Source: CAZBUK01 sp964495085 (lineage in GTDB: Bacteria; Bacteroidota; Ignavibacteria; T3Sed10-11). Taken from it: a stretch of DNA of 62,949 nucleotides. The notes beneath the pieces are model-generated. The model saw only the letters and a list, made by a program, of their open reading frames with translations. It did no database searches and was not told the origin of the DNA. This document shows, in pieces, positions 34,052 to 44,093 of this stretch. Position 1 is the first letter of the stretch, and every line of letters begins with the position of its first letter. The stretch covers positions 1 through 62,949 of the forward strand of contig CAZBUK010000013.1 of assembly GCA_964495085.1 (NCBI GenBank), written 5' to 3'. The position numbers and the translations under genes are program-made.

Positions 34052-37000
34052 TCAGTTAACCCGAACGGCATCCGGACCAAGAAGACTGCGTACATCGTCG
34101 ATAAACTGATCTGTCGGATTAACGGTATATCGTCGGCTGAACCAGGTACGGGGGGTGTCTGCGTCTCCTCCTTCAACGATGAATGTGCAGGCACAGTTCC
34201 CCTCATAGTGTTCGAAGATCTCTTTCAGTTTTTTAATCGCCGATTCTCGGACTTTCCCAAGATCGATCGAGATAATAACCGCCTGCGCATAATGTTGATA
34301 CACATCCGTTAGAGGTCTTACGATATTGGGAAGAATTTTAAGCGTATCTTCCGTCGGCTGTGCTCTTCCTTCGACGACAACCAGCGAATCGGGTATCAAT
34401 AGGTGACGGTATTCTTTGTAGGTATCCGAGAACACGATCAACTCTCCCTTCCCCGTAAAATCTTCCATTGTAACGAAAGCCATGGTGTTTCCCTTCCGGT
34501 CGATCTTCGTCTTGACCGCAGTAACGATTCCGCAGATGCGGATCTGAGAATCGTGCTGCACGACCTCTGCCTCACCGAACTTCACCGTCGAGAATGCTTC
34601 TACCTCGCGTTGGTATTTCTTAAGCGGATGTCCGGAGACGTAAAAACCGAGCACGCTCTTCTCGCGGGAGAGTTTCATCCCCTCCGACCATTCTGGAATA
34701 TCCGGTAGAGGCGGATATTGAACCGGCTGCGCTTCGGCCGATTTACCGCCGACATCAAAGAGGCTCGATTGCCCCGCTTCACGGTGTTTCTTTTGGGATT
34801 GACCGTAAATCATCGCTTTATCGGCGGTTTCCAGGAGCTGCGCCCGGTGTCCCTCGGTCGTATCGAAGGCGCCTGCCTGGATCAGACTTTCGAGCGTTTT
34901 CTTATTTACGACGCGCAGATCGATGCGGGTACAGAAGTCGAATATATTCTGAAACTCGCCCCCCTCTGTTCGTACCCGTACGATCTCTTTTACCGCGTTG
35001 GTACCGACTCCCTTTATCGCAGCGAGACCGAACCGGATCCCCTCGCCGGTGACGATAAAATTCCAATCGCTCTGGTTCACATCGGGAGGAAGCACGTTGA
35101 TGCCGAGTTTCCGGCATTCGTCGATAAAGAGCACGATCTTATCGGTATTGTTTATTTCGCTCGTCATCGTCGCCGCCATGAATTCGGCGGAATAGTGAGC
35201 TTTCAGGTATGCCGTTTGGTACGCGAGAACCGAGTAAGCCACGCTGTGCGATTTGTTGAAGCCGTAAGAGGCGAATTTGTCGATGAGTTCGAAGATCTCG
35301 ACAGCCGATTTTTTGGGTATTCCCCGCTCCGTCGCACCGCTTACGAATGTCTTCTTCTGATCCGACATGAGGAGCTTATCCTTCTTACCCATAGCGCGCC
35401 TCATGAGATCTGCGGCGGCGAGCGTATATCCGGCGATCGCGCTTGCGATCTTCATAACCTGTTCCTGATAGACGATGATCCCGTACGTCTCGTTCAGGAT
35501 CGGTTCGAGTTCGGGATGCAGGTATTCGATTTTTTTTCTGCCGTATTTTCTATCGATGAAGTCGTCGATCATGCTCATGGGTCCGGGGCGGTACAGGGCA
35601 TTCATAGCGACGAGATCGTTGATGGTATTCGGCTTGAGCTTTTTGAGGTAATCCTGCATTCCCCGCGATTCAAACTGAAAGACTGCGACGGTAAGAGCTT
35701 TTGAGAATAGTTCAAATGTCTTCTGATCGTCGATCGGGATCTCATCGAGATCGATTCGAACCCCATAACGATCGGCAATCATCTCGAGCGCATTCTCGAT
35801 GACGGTCAACGTACGCAGGCCGAGGAAGTCCATCTTGAGCAGCCCGACATCCTCCAGGTCCTTCATATTATATTGCGTCATGAGTTCCGTCTGCGGAGTT
35901 TTATAGAGCGGAACGTAGTCGCTCACCGGGCCGGGGGCGATCACCACGCCTGCGGCGTGTGTGCTGACGTTGCGGTTCATTCCCTCGAGAACGGTTGAGA
36001 ACCGGATGAGGTCCTGCATTCTCGGGTCATTGCTCGTCTTGACCCACTTGAGTTCCGGTATGGTTTCGAGGGCTTCCTGTATAGGGGTGACTTTTCCCTG
36101 GAACACCGGAATCTGTTTGGTGATGGATTCGACGGTGCTCAGCGGAATGCCGAGCACCCTGCCGACGTCCTTGAGAACCGCACGGGACGAGAGGGTGCCG
36201 AACGTGATGATCTGCGAGACGGATTCCGCGCCGTACTTTTCGCGAACATATTGAATCACCAGCTCACGCTTCTGGTCCGAGAAATCGACGTCGATATCAG
36301 GCATGCTGATGCGGTCCGGATTCAGAAATCTTTCGAAGAGCAGTCCATATGTCAACGGATCGACATTCGTGATCCCGAGAGCGTACGAGACGATGCTGCC
36401 GGCGGCGCTGCCGCGTCCGGGTCCGACGAGAACGTTCATGTTCCTCGCCTGGCGTATGAAATCCGAAACGATCAGAAAATATCCCGAATATCCCATACGC
36501 TTCACTACATCGAGCTCGAGACGTACCCGGTCGCGTATCTCCGGCGTAACCACCTCGTAACGTCTTTCGATTCCTTCGGAGACAAGTTTCTCGAAATATT
36601 CGTCCAGCGTATCGACTTCCGCGTCGGGGGGGATCGGAAAATCCGGCATATGATTTTTTTTGAGATCGAGTTCGACGTTGCATTTCTCGGCCACTTCAAG
36701 CGTCGACTCTATCGCCTCCGGGTAATCCGCAAATACGCGGTGCATCTCCTCGGCGCTCTTGAAATATATCTGATCCGTTCCGTAACGAAGCACGTGGATA
36801 TCCTGGGCATTGGTGCTGTTCGCATCGGGTATCTTCAGCATGACATTATGGGGTATGGCGTGCTCGCGCTCGATATAATGAATGTCGTTCGTGCCGATGA
36901 GCTTGATACCGAGTTCCCGCGCGAGTCTGGGCATACCTTCAAGGACGTTCTTTTCCGGGGCATAATTATGATTCTGAATCTCGAGATAGAAATCATCCCC

Positions 37001-37519
37001 GAATATTTCCTTGTAGATTAAAGCGACTTCACGTGCGGTTTCATAATTACCGTCAACGAGATGAGCCGCGACGATGCCTCCGGCGCAGGCTGACAGACAG
37101 ACGAGTCCTTCGGCGTATTCCCTGAGGAGCGGCACGTCGATCCTGGGTTTATAGTAAAAACCCTCCGTATGTCCGAGCGTACAGAGCTTCATGAGATTCT
37201 TATAGCCTGTATTGTTTTTCGCCAGAAGAACAATATGATGATAGGAACGTTTGTGGGCTCTCCCGTTCCCCCCTTCCTCCTGCCGTTCGGATCTGCTCCC
37301 CTTCGTCAGGATATAGAGCTCGGATCCGAGAATAGGTTTAATTCCCGCTTTCTTCGCCTTCTTATAGAATTCGACGGCGCCGAACATTACTCCATGGTCG
37401 GTCAACGCAAGCGCCGGCATCTCGTATCTCTTCGCAGCTCCGATCAGAGCGTTGATGGTAGCCGCGCCGTCAAGCAGGCTGTAGTGGGAATGATTATGAA
37501 GGTGAATGAACTGAGGCAT
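34052..37519 (-). CDS. dnaE: DNA polymerase III subunit alpha
   Basis: 1155 residues, DnaE1-type. The N-terminal PHP domain begins FIHLHNHSHYSLLDGA; the palm has VGPGRGSAAGSIVSYALGIT and PDIDVDFSDQKR (catalytic Asp residues); the thumb and fingers have MDFLGLRTLTVI and YGFNKSHSVAYSVLAYQTAYLKAH. A helix-hairpin-helix (GLAAIKGVGTNAV) and OB domain (RICGIVTAVKTKIDRKGNTMAF) follow. This is the replicative polymerase. It is preceded on the same strand by the acetolactate synthase-like gene, 18 bp away, an unusual neighbour. Confidence 0.97.
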   Translation of the reverse strand: MPQFIHLHNHSHYSLLDGAATINALIGAAKRYEMPALALTDHGVMFGAVEFYKKAKKAGIKPILGSELYILTKGSRSERQEEGGNGRAHKRSYHHIVLLAKNNTGYKNLMKLCTLGHTEGFYYKPRIDVPLLREYAEGLVCLSACAGGIVAAHLVDGNYETAREVALIYKEIFGDDFYLEIQNHNYAPEKNVLEGMPRLARELGIKLIGTNDIHYIEREHAIPHNVMLKIPDANSTNAQDIHVLRYGTDQIYFKSAEEMHRVFADYPEAIESTLEVAEKCNVELDLKKNHMPDFPIPPDAEVDTLDEYFEKLVSEGIERRYEVVTPEIRDRVRLELDVVKRMGYSGYFLIVSDFIRQARNMNVLVGPGRGSAAGSIVSYALGITNVDPLTYGLLFERFLNPDRISMPDIDVDFSDQKRELVIQYVREKYGAESVSQIITFGTLSSRAVLKDVGRVLGIPLSTVESITKQIPVFQGKVTPIQEALETIPELKWVKTSNDPRMQDLIRFSTVLEGMNRNVSTHAAGVVIAPGPVSDYVPLYKTPQTELMTQYNMKDLEDVGLLKMDFLGLRTLTVIENALEMIADRYGVRIDLDEIPIDDQKTFELFSKALTVAVFQFESRGMQDYLKKLKPNTINDLVAMNALYRPGPMSMIDDFIDRKYGRKKIEYLHPELEPILNETYGIIVYQEQVMKIASAIAGYTLAAADLMRRAMGKKDKLLMSDQKKTFVSGATERGIPKKSAVEIFELIDKFASYGFNKSHSVAYSVLAYQTAYLKAHYSAEFMAATMTSEINNTDKIVLFIDECRKLGINVLPPDVNQSDWNFIVTGEGIRFGLAAIKGVGTNAVKEIVRVRTEGGEFQNIFDFCTRIDLRVVNKKTLESLIQAGAFDTTEGHRAQLLETADKAMIYGQSQKKHREAGQSSLFDVGGKSAEAQPVQYPPLPDIPEWSEGMKLSREKSVLGFYVSGHPLKKYQREVEAFSTVKFGEAEVVQHDSQIRICGIVTAVKTKIDRKGNTMAFVTMEDFTGKGELIVFSDTYKEYRHLLIPDSLVVVEGRAQPTEDTLKILPNIVRPLTDVYQHYAQAVIISIDLGKVRESAIKKLKEIFEHYEGNCACTFIVEGGDADTPRTWFSRRYTVNPTDQFIDDVRSLLGPDAVRVN

Positions 37520-37537
37520 AATGAATACATCTTCGGT

Positions 37538-39169
37538 TTACAGGGGACAGATAATGTTCCCCAATTTCTCGGTTAATCGTAGATTCTCTGTATAATCAAT
37601 TCTGCAATCGATAACCGCGGGCTTGTGCCGCTGCTTTGCGTCATGCAGCGCCGGGAGAAGTTCCGACGCTTCCTCGATCCGGTAACCGTTCGCTCCGAAA
37701 CTCTCCGCATACTTCACCATGTCGGGATTCCCGATTCGTACGAATGCTTCTCTCTGAAACGTATTCTGCTGCTTCCACCCGATAAGCCCGTATGCATTAT
37801 CGTTCATGATCAGAACGATGATATCGATATCGTATCTGACCGCGGTCTCGAGTTCCTGAGAGTTCATCAGAAAGCCTCCGTCGCCGGTCACCGCGACCAC
37901 GGTCGTATCCGGATAGAGAAGCCGGGCTGCCAGCGCACCGGGTACCGCAATACCCATAGAAGCGAATCCGTTCGAGATGATACAGGTATTCGGTTTCGAA
38001 CACGGATACATCCTTGCGATCCACATTTTGTGGGCTCCGACATCCGAGATGACGATGTCGCTATCCGCCAGAAAGCTCCGCAGATCGCTCAGCACGCGTT
38101 GCGGCTTCATGGGGAATGACCGATCTTCCCGATAGGCATGTATCTCTTCTAAAATAATTTCCCGCAACCTGCTCCCATACTCCTCCTGGAACGTCTGGAC
38201 CCGCTCGCCGAGCTCGCGCAGAGCGATACCAATATCACCAATGATTCCCACGTCGACGATGTATGATGCATCCACTTCGGCTGGCAGGGTATCAATATGG
38301 ATGATCTTCTTATCCCCCCTCGGATTCCATAGTGAAGGCGGGTATTCGACGATATCGTATCCGACCGCCAGAACGACATCCGATCTGTCTATACCGCACG
38401 AAATATAATCGCGCTCCTGCAGCCCGACTGTTTGAAGCGAATGCGTATTTTCGTAGGGGATTACTCCTTTTGCCATAAATGTATTACAGACAGGGATGTT
38501 AAGCTTATCGGCGAACCGTGTCAATTCTCCTGCAGCATCGCCTCTGACCACTCCGTTGCCTGCAAGAACGATCGGAGATGATGCAGAGTTCAGAATCTCA
38601 GCAGCTCTTTTTATCTGATTCTCCGCCGGTTCAGGAATGAACGGCTGTTGAACCCTCAACGGTTCCGAATCTGTTTGGACACGGGCTATGTCCTCGGGGA
38701 AATCGATATGTGTGGCGCCCGGTTTTTCGGTTTGCGCTACTTTGAAAGCCTTCCTGACCACCTCCGGTACTGTGTCCGCAATTCGTACCGGCGAGGTCCA
38801 TTTCGTTATGGGTTTAAAAAGCGAGATGACATCGATTACCTGATGGCTCTCTTTATGCCAACGGTCGAGACCGGCGTTCCCCGTGATCGCAACCAGCGGA
38901 GCACGATCCATATTCGCATCGGCCACACCCGTGATGAGATTGGTCGCGCCGGGACCGAGTGTTGAAAGACAGACACCAGCTCTCCCTGTCAACCGTCCGT
39001 GCACATCCGCCATGAACGCGGCACCCTGCTCATGGCGGGTCGATATGAACCGGATCGAAGAATCGAGCAGCGCATCGAGGAGATCCATGTTCTCTTCGCC
39101 CGGCAAACCGAATATATATTCCACTCCTTCATTTTCCAGGCACTTCGTAAATAATTCGGAAGCTTTCAT
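37538..39169 (-). CDS. Acetolactate synthase large subunit-like TPP enzyme
   Basis: 543 residues in the three-domain TPP-enzyme layout: an N-terminal PYR domain with the catalytic Glu in RHEQGAAFMADVHGRLTG, a central FAD/nucleotide-fold domain, and a C-terminal PP domain with the TPP motif GDGGFLMNSQELETAVRYDIDIIVLIMNDNAYG. ITGNAGLDRWHKESHQVIDV is AlsS/IlvB-like. No small (IlvN) subunit is adjacent, which fits a catabolic AlsS-type enzyme, but glyoxylate carboligase or another branch cannot be excluded. It sits between the aldehyde dehydrogenase (upstream) and dnaE (downstream). Confidence 0.82.
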   Translation of the reverse strand: MKASELFTKCLENEGVEYIFGLPGEENMDLLDALLDSSIRFISTRHEQGAAFMADVHGRLTGRAGVCLSTLGPGATNLITGVADANMDRAPLVAITGNAGLDRWHKESHQVIDVISLFKPITKWTSPVRIADTVPEVVRKAFKVAQTEKPGATHIDFPEDIARVQTDSEPLRVQQPFIPEPAENQIKRAAEILNSASSPIVLAGNGVVRGDAAGELTRFADKLNIPVCNTFMAKGVIPYENTHSLQTVGLQERDYISCGIDRSDVVLAVGYDIVEYPPSLWNPRGDKKIIHIDTLPAEVDASYIVDVGIIGDIGIALRELGERVQTFQEEYGSRLREIILEEIHAYREDRSFPMKPQRVLSDLRSFLADSDIVISDVGAHKMWIARMYPCSKPNTCIISNGFASMGIAVPGALAARLLYPDTTVVAVTGDGGFLMNSQELETAVRYDIDIIVLIMNDNAYGLIGWKQQNTFQREAFVRIGNPDMVKYAESFGANGYRIEEASELLPALHDAKQRHKPAVIDCRIDYTENLRLTEKLGNIICPL

Positions 39170-39332
39170 CGGTTCACAGTTTTTTTACTCAATGTATGAA
39201 CGGTGAGACGGAGATCGTTTTCTCCGTATCCCCTCGATGGGGGAGTATATTTTCTGCGTCGACCGGCGCGATACCGATGAGCGGCGAGGACGGCCGGAAG
39301 ATGATCGGCGCAGACAACGGAAGCTCGTTTTT

Positions 39333-40760
39333 CTACTGGCCGAAATTGAACGCAAGCAACTTCAACTCGGTCATCTCATCGATCGCGTAACGCACCCCCT
39401 CCCTGCCGAAGCCGGAATCTTTTATGCCGCCGTAGGGCATATGATCGATTCTGAATGTCGGAAAATCGTTGACAATGAGCCCCCCGACGTCGAGCTGCTC
39501 ATACGCATAGAAAATGTTCCGGAAGTCGCCCGAAAATATCCCCGCCTGTAAGCCGTAGATACTGTCATTGACGCCGTCGATCGCTTCCTGGATTTCACCG
39601 AACCGGTGAATTGTCGCAACCGGTCCGAACACCTCGGCATTATAGACTTTCATCCCCGGATGAGCGTTGGAGATAAGCGTCGGTTCGATTATATTTCCCT
39701 TCCGGTTACCGCCGGCGAGTATAGTGGCACCTGCATCGCGGGCTTCCTGAATCCATGCCTCGACCCTGTCGGCGGCATCCTGGTCGATCAACGCGCTCAG
39801 CACCGTGTCCTCTTCCATCGGATCGCCAATCTTGAGCGATTTTACAGCATCCTGAAATCGCAATAAAAAATCATCATATATACTTTCGTGGACGAACATC
39901 CGCTGCACTTTGATGCACACCTGTCCCGCATACGCATAGGCGCCGAACGCGATCCGCTTGACCGCAAAATCCAGATTCGCGGTCCGGTCGACAATGACCG
40001 CGGCATTACCGCCGAGTTCGAGAATGATTTTTTTCTTACCGGCTTTCTCCTTGAGATACCACCCTACCTTCGGACTGCCTGTAAAACTGAGCATTTTCAG
40101 CCGCTCATCGGTTGCGAGCTGTTCCGCAACTTCTACCCGGCATGGGATAACATTGAAGGTTCCCGGCGGCGCGCCCGAGTCCAGAATTATCTGCGCCAGC
40201 CGCAGCGCTGTTGACGGCGCCTGAGGAGGCGGTTTGAGAACCATGGTATTGCCGGCTGCGATTGCCGGAGCGATTTTGTGCACGACTAAATTGATCGGGA
40301 AATTAAACGGAGAAATACCCGCGATCGGCCCGATCGGATATCTGCGGGTCAGTCCCCATCGTCGTTCCGCCTGAGCCGATAAATCCAACGGAAGCGTCTC
40401 ACCGCCGATTCTCTTTGACTCCTCGGCTGCTAAAGAGAACGTGAACACCGAACGATCGACTTCCATAAGCGATTGTGCGATCGGTTTGCCGGATTCCTCC
40501 GCCATCATCATCGCGAAGTCTTTTCTCTGCCTGTGTATCTTTGCCGCGATGGTCTGGAGGATCTCGCTCCGTTTATACGACGGCAGCTTTTTCATATCGA
40601 GATATGCTTCCTCCGCGCACATTATCGCGTCATCCATATCCTGCTGCTGGGCCTGGCAGACCTCCGAGATGATCTTGCCCGTGTACGGATTCCTGTTCGG
40701 TTCCCGTTCGTCCGAGGAACGCCATTCTTTGCCTATGAGAAACTTTTGTTCCTGTGCCAT
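39333..40760 (-). CDS. NAD(P)-dependent aldehyde dehydrogenase
   Basis: 475 residues, one ALDH subunit. The cofactor-binding SPFNFPINLVVHKIAPAIAAGNTMVLKPPPQAPSTAL, FTGSPKVGWYL, the catalytic Glu in ILELGGNAAVIV and the catalytic Cys in YAYAGQVCIKVQR are all present. The profile resembles lactaldehyde or non-phosphorylating glyceraldehyde-3-phosphate dehydrogenases, so the natural aldehyde is uncertain. It starts 9 bp after proS and is followed by the acetolactate synthase-like gene, all on the minus strand. Confidence 0.88.
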   Translation of the reverse strand: MAQEQKFLIGKEWRSSDEREPNRNPYTGKIISEVCQAQQQDMDDAIMCAEEAYLDMKKLPSYKRSEILQTIAAKIHRQRKDFAMMMAEESGKPIAQSLMEVDRSVFTFSLAAEESKRIGGETLPLDLSAQAERRWGLTRRYPIGPIAGISPFNFPINLVVHKIAPAIAAGNTMVLKPPPQAPSTALRLAQIILDSGAPPGTFNVIPCRVEVAEQLATDERLKMLSFTGSPKVGWYLKEKAGKKKIILELGGNAAVIVDRTANLDFAVKRIAFGAYAYAGQVCIKVQRMFVHESIYDDFLLRFQDAVKSLKIGDPMEEDTVLSALIDQDAADRVEAWIQEARDAGATILAGGNRKGNIIEPTLISNAHPGMKVYNAEVFGPVATIHRFGEIQEAIDGVNDSIYGLQAGIFSGDFRNIFYAYEQLDVGGLIVNDFPTFRIDHMPYGGIKDSGFGREGVRYAIDEMTELKLLAFNFGQ

Positions 40761-40769
40761 ATGATTATC

Positions 40770-42461
40770 TCAGGAGAGCAACTTTTTGATACGGGAGCCG
40801 AGGAGATTCCGGTCGATTATCTCCCGTTCGCTCGTTTGACGAACTTTTATTTCGACGTTCCCGTTTATCAGGTTTTTTTCTCCGACAATTACCTGAACCG
40901 GGATGCCGAGCAGATCCGCATCGTTGAATTTAAATCCCGCAGAGACGGCATCGCGGTCGTCGAATAGGACCTCGTATCCCTCCCCCTGCTGCAAGATATA
41001 GATTTCTTCCGCTGCGGTACGAACGGTGTCGTTCTTCATATTCAAACCGATCAGATGGATATCGAACGGAGCGATTGCCTTATCCCAGACGATACCTTTC
41101 TCGTCGTGGTTCTGCTCGATGTGGCTCGCAATGATCCTCTCAACGCCGATGCCGTAACTTCCCATGATGATCGGCTTCTCTTCCCCTTTTTCATCGAGAA
41201 AATATGCGCCCATACTTTCGGCATATTTCGTTCCGAGCTTGAATATATGTCCGATCTCGATCGCTCTGACTACCCGCAGCGGTTTTCCGCAGTTTACACA
41301 CTCCTCACCGCTTTCCACCGTGCGCAGATCGAAATATTCGCCGGCTTTCACATCCCGTTTCATATCGATATTGCCGATATGATAATCGTCCCGATTTGCA
41401 CCGCTGATCAATCCGTTTGCGTCAACGAGCCGGCTGTCGGCGATAATCCGGAAATTATTCAATCCGATCGGACCTACCGAGCCCGGATGTGCGCCGGTAT
41501 TTAGTAGGATTTCGTCGGGATGCATGGGGCGTGCACCCGCGCCGACCGCTGCGGCCAGCTTCGATTCGTTCAATTGATCGTTGCCGGCCATGAGAATCAG
41601 CAGCGGTTTGTCCGCCTGCATATACACGAGCGACTTTGCCAGACGCGTTGCCGGCACATCGAGATAAACGGTCAGCTCATCTATGGTTCTGACCTGCGGC
41701 GTATGGATTTCAGAGAGCTCGAGTGAACCGTTCATACGGGGCAGAGTCGCAGCCTTCGATCGGGCAACCTCAAGATTAGCTGCATATCCGCAGGCCGGAC
41801 ACACCGCGCAGAGATCCTCTCCCGCGTCCGATTCGAGCATGAATTCCTGAGACCGCGAACCCCCCATCGCCCCGCTTGACGCCCCGACGACGAAAAACTT
41901 CAACCCGCAGCGTGAAAAAATCTTTTTATATGCCTCTGCATGACTGTCATAACTCGCGTCCAATCCTTCAGCTGAAGCGTCGAGACTGTAGGAATCCTTC
42001 ATGATAAACTGCCGGCCCCGCAGCACGCCCGAGCGTGGTCTCGGTTCATTTCGGAATTTCGTCTGGATCTGATACCACACCTGCGGCAGATCACGGTACG
42101 ATCTCAGAAAATTCTTCGCAATCGAACAGATGATCTCTTCATGGGTCGGCGCCAGTACCAGCGGACGGTTTTTCACATGAAAGAGAATATCGCCGAAGTC
42201 CGTAACCCGGCCGCTCTGCTCCCAGAGTTCGACCGGATTCAGCGCAGGGAGATGAAATTCCTGTCCGCCGATCGCATTCATCTCATCCCTGATGATCTCC
42301 ATAACCTTCCGCATGACCCTGTATCCCATCGGCAGAAATGAATAAATGCCCGCACCGAGCGGCCGGATGAGTCCGGCGCGGATCATAAGTATGTGACTGG
42401 GGATCGATGCATCGACCGGTACTTCTTTCTGCGTCGGGAAAAAGGATGAGCTGAATTTCAT
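40770..42461 (-). CDS. proS: Prolyl-tRNA synthetase, bacterial type with editing domain
   Basis: 563 residues. Class II motifs: motif 1 includes GIYSFLPMGYRVMRKVMEIIRDEM, motif 2 includes RNEPRPRSGVLRGRQFIMKDSYSLD, motif 3 includes GSYGIGVERI. An insertion from about residue 225 to 400 (VYLDVPATRLAKSLVYMQADKPLLILM) is the YbaK-like Ala-tRNA(Pro) editing domain, which defines the bacterial form. The C-terminal anticodon-binding domain ends the protein. It is followed by the aldehyde dehydrogenase gene. Confidence 0.95.
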   Translation of the reverse strand: MKFSSSFFPTQKEVPVDASIPSHILMIRAGLIRPLGAGIYSFLPMGYRVMRKVMEIIRDEMNAIGGQEFHLPALNPVELWEQSGRVTDFGDILFHVKNRPLVLAPTHEEIICSIAKNFLRSYRDLPQVWYQIQTKFRNEPRPRSGVLRGRQFIMKDSYSLDASAEGLDASYDSHAEAYKKIFSRCGLKFFVVGASSGAMGGSRSQEFMLESDAGEDLCAVCPACGYAANLEVARSKAATLPRMNGSLELSEIHTPQVRTIDELTVYLDVPATRLAKSLVYMQADKPLLILMAGNDQLNESKLAAAVGAGARPMHPDEILLNTGAHPGSVGPIGLNNFRIIADSRLVDANGLISGANRDDYHIGNIDMKRDVKAGEYFDLRTVESGEECVNCGKPLRVVRAIEIGHIFKLGTKYAESMGAYFLDEKGEEKPIIMGSYGIGVERIIASHIEQNHDEKGIVWDKAIAPFDIHLIGLNMKNDTVRTAAEEIYILQQGEGYEVLFDDRDAVSAGFKFNDADLLGIPVQVIVGEKNLINGNVEIKVRQTSEREIIDRNLLGSRIKKLLS

Positions 42462-42539
42462 AAAGCGATCGTATTTGATTCCTGAATGGTTAAGATTTGC
42501 AGTTATGCTTAATTTGTTGAGCCGTGGTAAATCGAACTG

Positions 42540-43751
42540 TCAGTTCTCTCCGTTTAAATCGATCAATGTAGCGCTGATGATCTCATCCCTCTTTTTTCTG
42601 ATCTCTGCAAGCATGGATTCCGTGGGACGATTATCAAGTTGGATGGTGCAACAGGCAGCTAATTTACCGTCAAAAATAACATTTTCAAGTTCCTCGGCGT
42701 TGATGTTGCCCACTTTCAGCACATGCATGACATTTGCCAGGACGCCCGGTTTATCATAGTGTCTGACGATGAGTTGCCATCCGGCATCGGTAGCTTTGCA
42801 CCGGTTCACCCAGTTCCTCACCCTTCCGTGGCGGACATACTCCCTTACGATATCGACGGTCTCCTGAGCAACTGCGTTCTGAGCCTGCTCGGTGGATGCG
42901 CCGATGTGATGCGTGACGTATACTCCCTTCATGTCGCACAGGTTTGAATCGATCGATCCCTCTTTCTGTTCCGGTTCGTTCACGAACACATCGAGTCCTG
43001 CTCTCAGTTTTCCGGTTTGAACCGCACCCGCCAGTGCATCTTCGTCGACAACCTCGGCACGCGACGTGTTGATGAAAATCGTGCCCGGTTTCATTCGATC
43101 GATGATCTGCTTCGATATGATACCTCTCGTATCGGGTTTCAGTGCGAGATGTACCGAGACGATATCGACCACATCGACCAATTCTTCGACGGAGCCGCAG
43201 AAATGCACGCCGATTTCCTCAGCGCGTTGAGGTGTCAGCGACCTCGACCAGCCGTAGACTTCGAGTCCGAAGGCACGTGTACGCAGAGCTGTTTCACGAC
43301 CGATCATTCCCATGCCGACGATGCCGATCTTTTTACCGAATATTCCATCCGCTTTGGAATATTCGCCTTTATTCCATTTTCGGTTACGAAAATCCTGGAC
43401 ATTCTCCGGAATCTTCCTGTCGATCGCCAGGAGCAGTCCGAGTGCGAGTTCAGCAACGGCGATTGAGTTTTTACCCGGGCAATTAGCCACGTATATCCCT
43501 TTTGCGCTTGCAGCCTTCATATCGATATTATTTACGCCGGCTCCCGCCCGGATAATAAGGCTCAAATCCTGTGAATTCCGGATACAAACCTCGTTCACCA
43601 CCGTCGATCTCACTATGAGCATCGATACGTTCTTAGCCGCCTCCGCAAGTTCCTCGGCGCCGAGCTTCGGATTATAAACCACCTCAGCGCCTAAACTTTG
43701 CATATCTTTGATATATTTATCGGGGAATTTATCTGCGATGAGTATTTTCAC
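42540..43751 (-). CDS. serA: D-3-phosphoglycerate dehydrogenase with ACT-like tail
   Basis: 403 residues. It has the D-isomer 2-hydroxyacid dehydrogenase fold: IIRAGAGVNNIDMKAASAKGIYVANCPGKNSIAVAEL, the NAD-binding IGIVGMGMIGRETALR, the TSRAEVVDEDAL loop with catalytic Arg, and the THHIGASTEQAQNAVAQE segment with catalytic His. The last about 75 residues (WQLIVRHYDKPGVLANVMHVL ...) form an ACT domain, which usually senses serine. It catalyses the first step of serine synthesis. serB and serC are not nearby. Confidence 0.92.
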   Translation of the reverse strand: MKILIADKFPDKYIKDMQSLGAEVVYNPKLGAEELAEAAKNVSMLIVRSTVVNEVCIRNSQDLSLIIRAGAGVNNIDMKAASAKGIYVANCPGKNSIAVAELALGLLLAIDRKIPENVQDFRNRKWNKGEYSKADGIFGKKIGIVGMGMIGRETALRTRAFGLEVYGWSRSLTPQRAEEIGVHFCGSVEELVDVVDIVSVHLALKPDTRGIISKQIIDRMKPGTIFINTSRAEVVDEDALAGAVQTGKLRAGLDVFVNEPEQKEGSIDSNLCDMKGVYVTHHIGASTEQAQNAVAQETVDIVREYVRHGRVRNWVNRCKATDAGWQLIVRHYDKPGVLANVMHVLKVGNINAEELENVIFDGKLAACCTIQLDNRPTESMLAEIRKKRDEIISATLIDLNGEN

Positions 43752-44093
43752 AATCGATTCCTTTCAAATTTCAGGATGGTATCAAACATCGGGTGGCACA
43801 GTCTGAATATACAAGAATTCAGGTAAAAAATCACCCGCAGAAATTCGAGGCAATAGCGCATCTCGTAGAAAACGGAGCTATACCTCCCTGAGAATCGGAT
43901 ACACATTTCGATGAGAAGAGGAGAGCGCGTGAGCGGACTTATCTTGAAGATTAGTGAAGCAGGTGCGGGTGACCGCCCGTCTAAAGTATATCTTGAGCCG
44001 GTTCTTCGGAAATAGAATGATTGAATCGACCAATGCTGCGTCCTGCTCTCATCCGTCCATCCCGGATTGCGGACCGGTGATAATCCGGATTTA
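43752..44093. other. 342-bp intergenic region upstream of serA
   Basis: No credible gene. A 34-codon plus-strand ORF (from ATG 43911) has no Shine-Dalgarno and is not called. On the minus strand a CTGAAT/ATTCAG inverted repeat spans about 43803-43822, near the expected serA promoter, with a possible TATATT -10 inside it. No known riboswitch is recognised. Confidence 0.4.

Noticed and set aside
43911..44015. 34-codon plus-strand ORF upstream of serA
   Set aside because: No ribosome binding site or similarity; too short to support.
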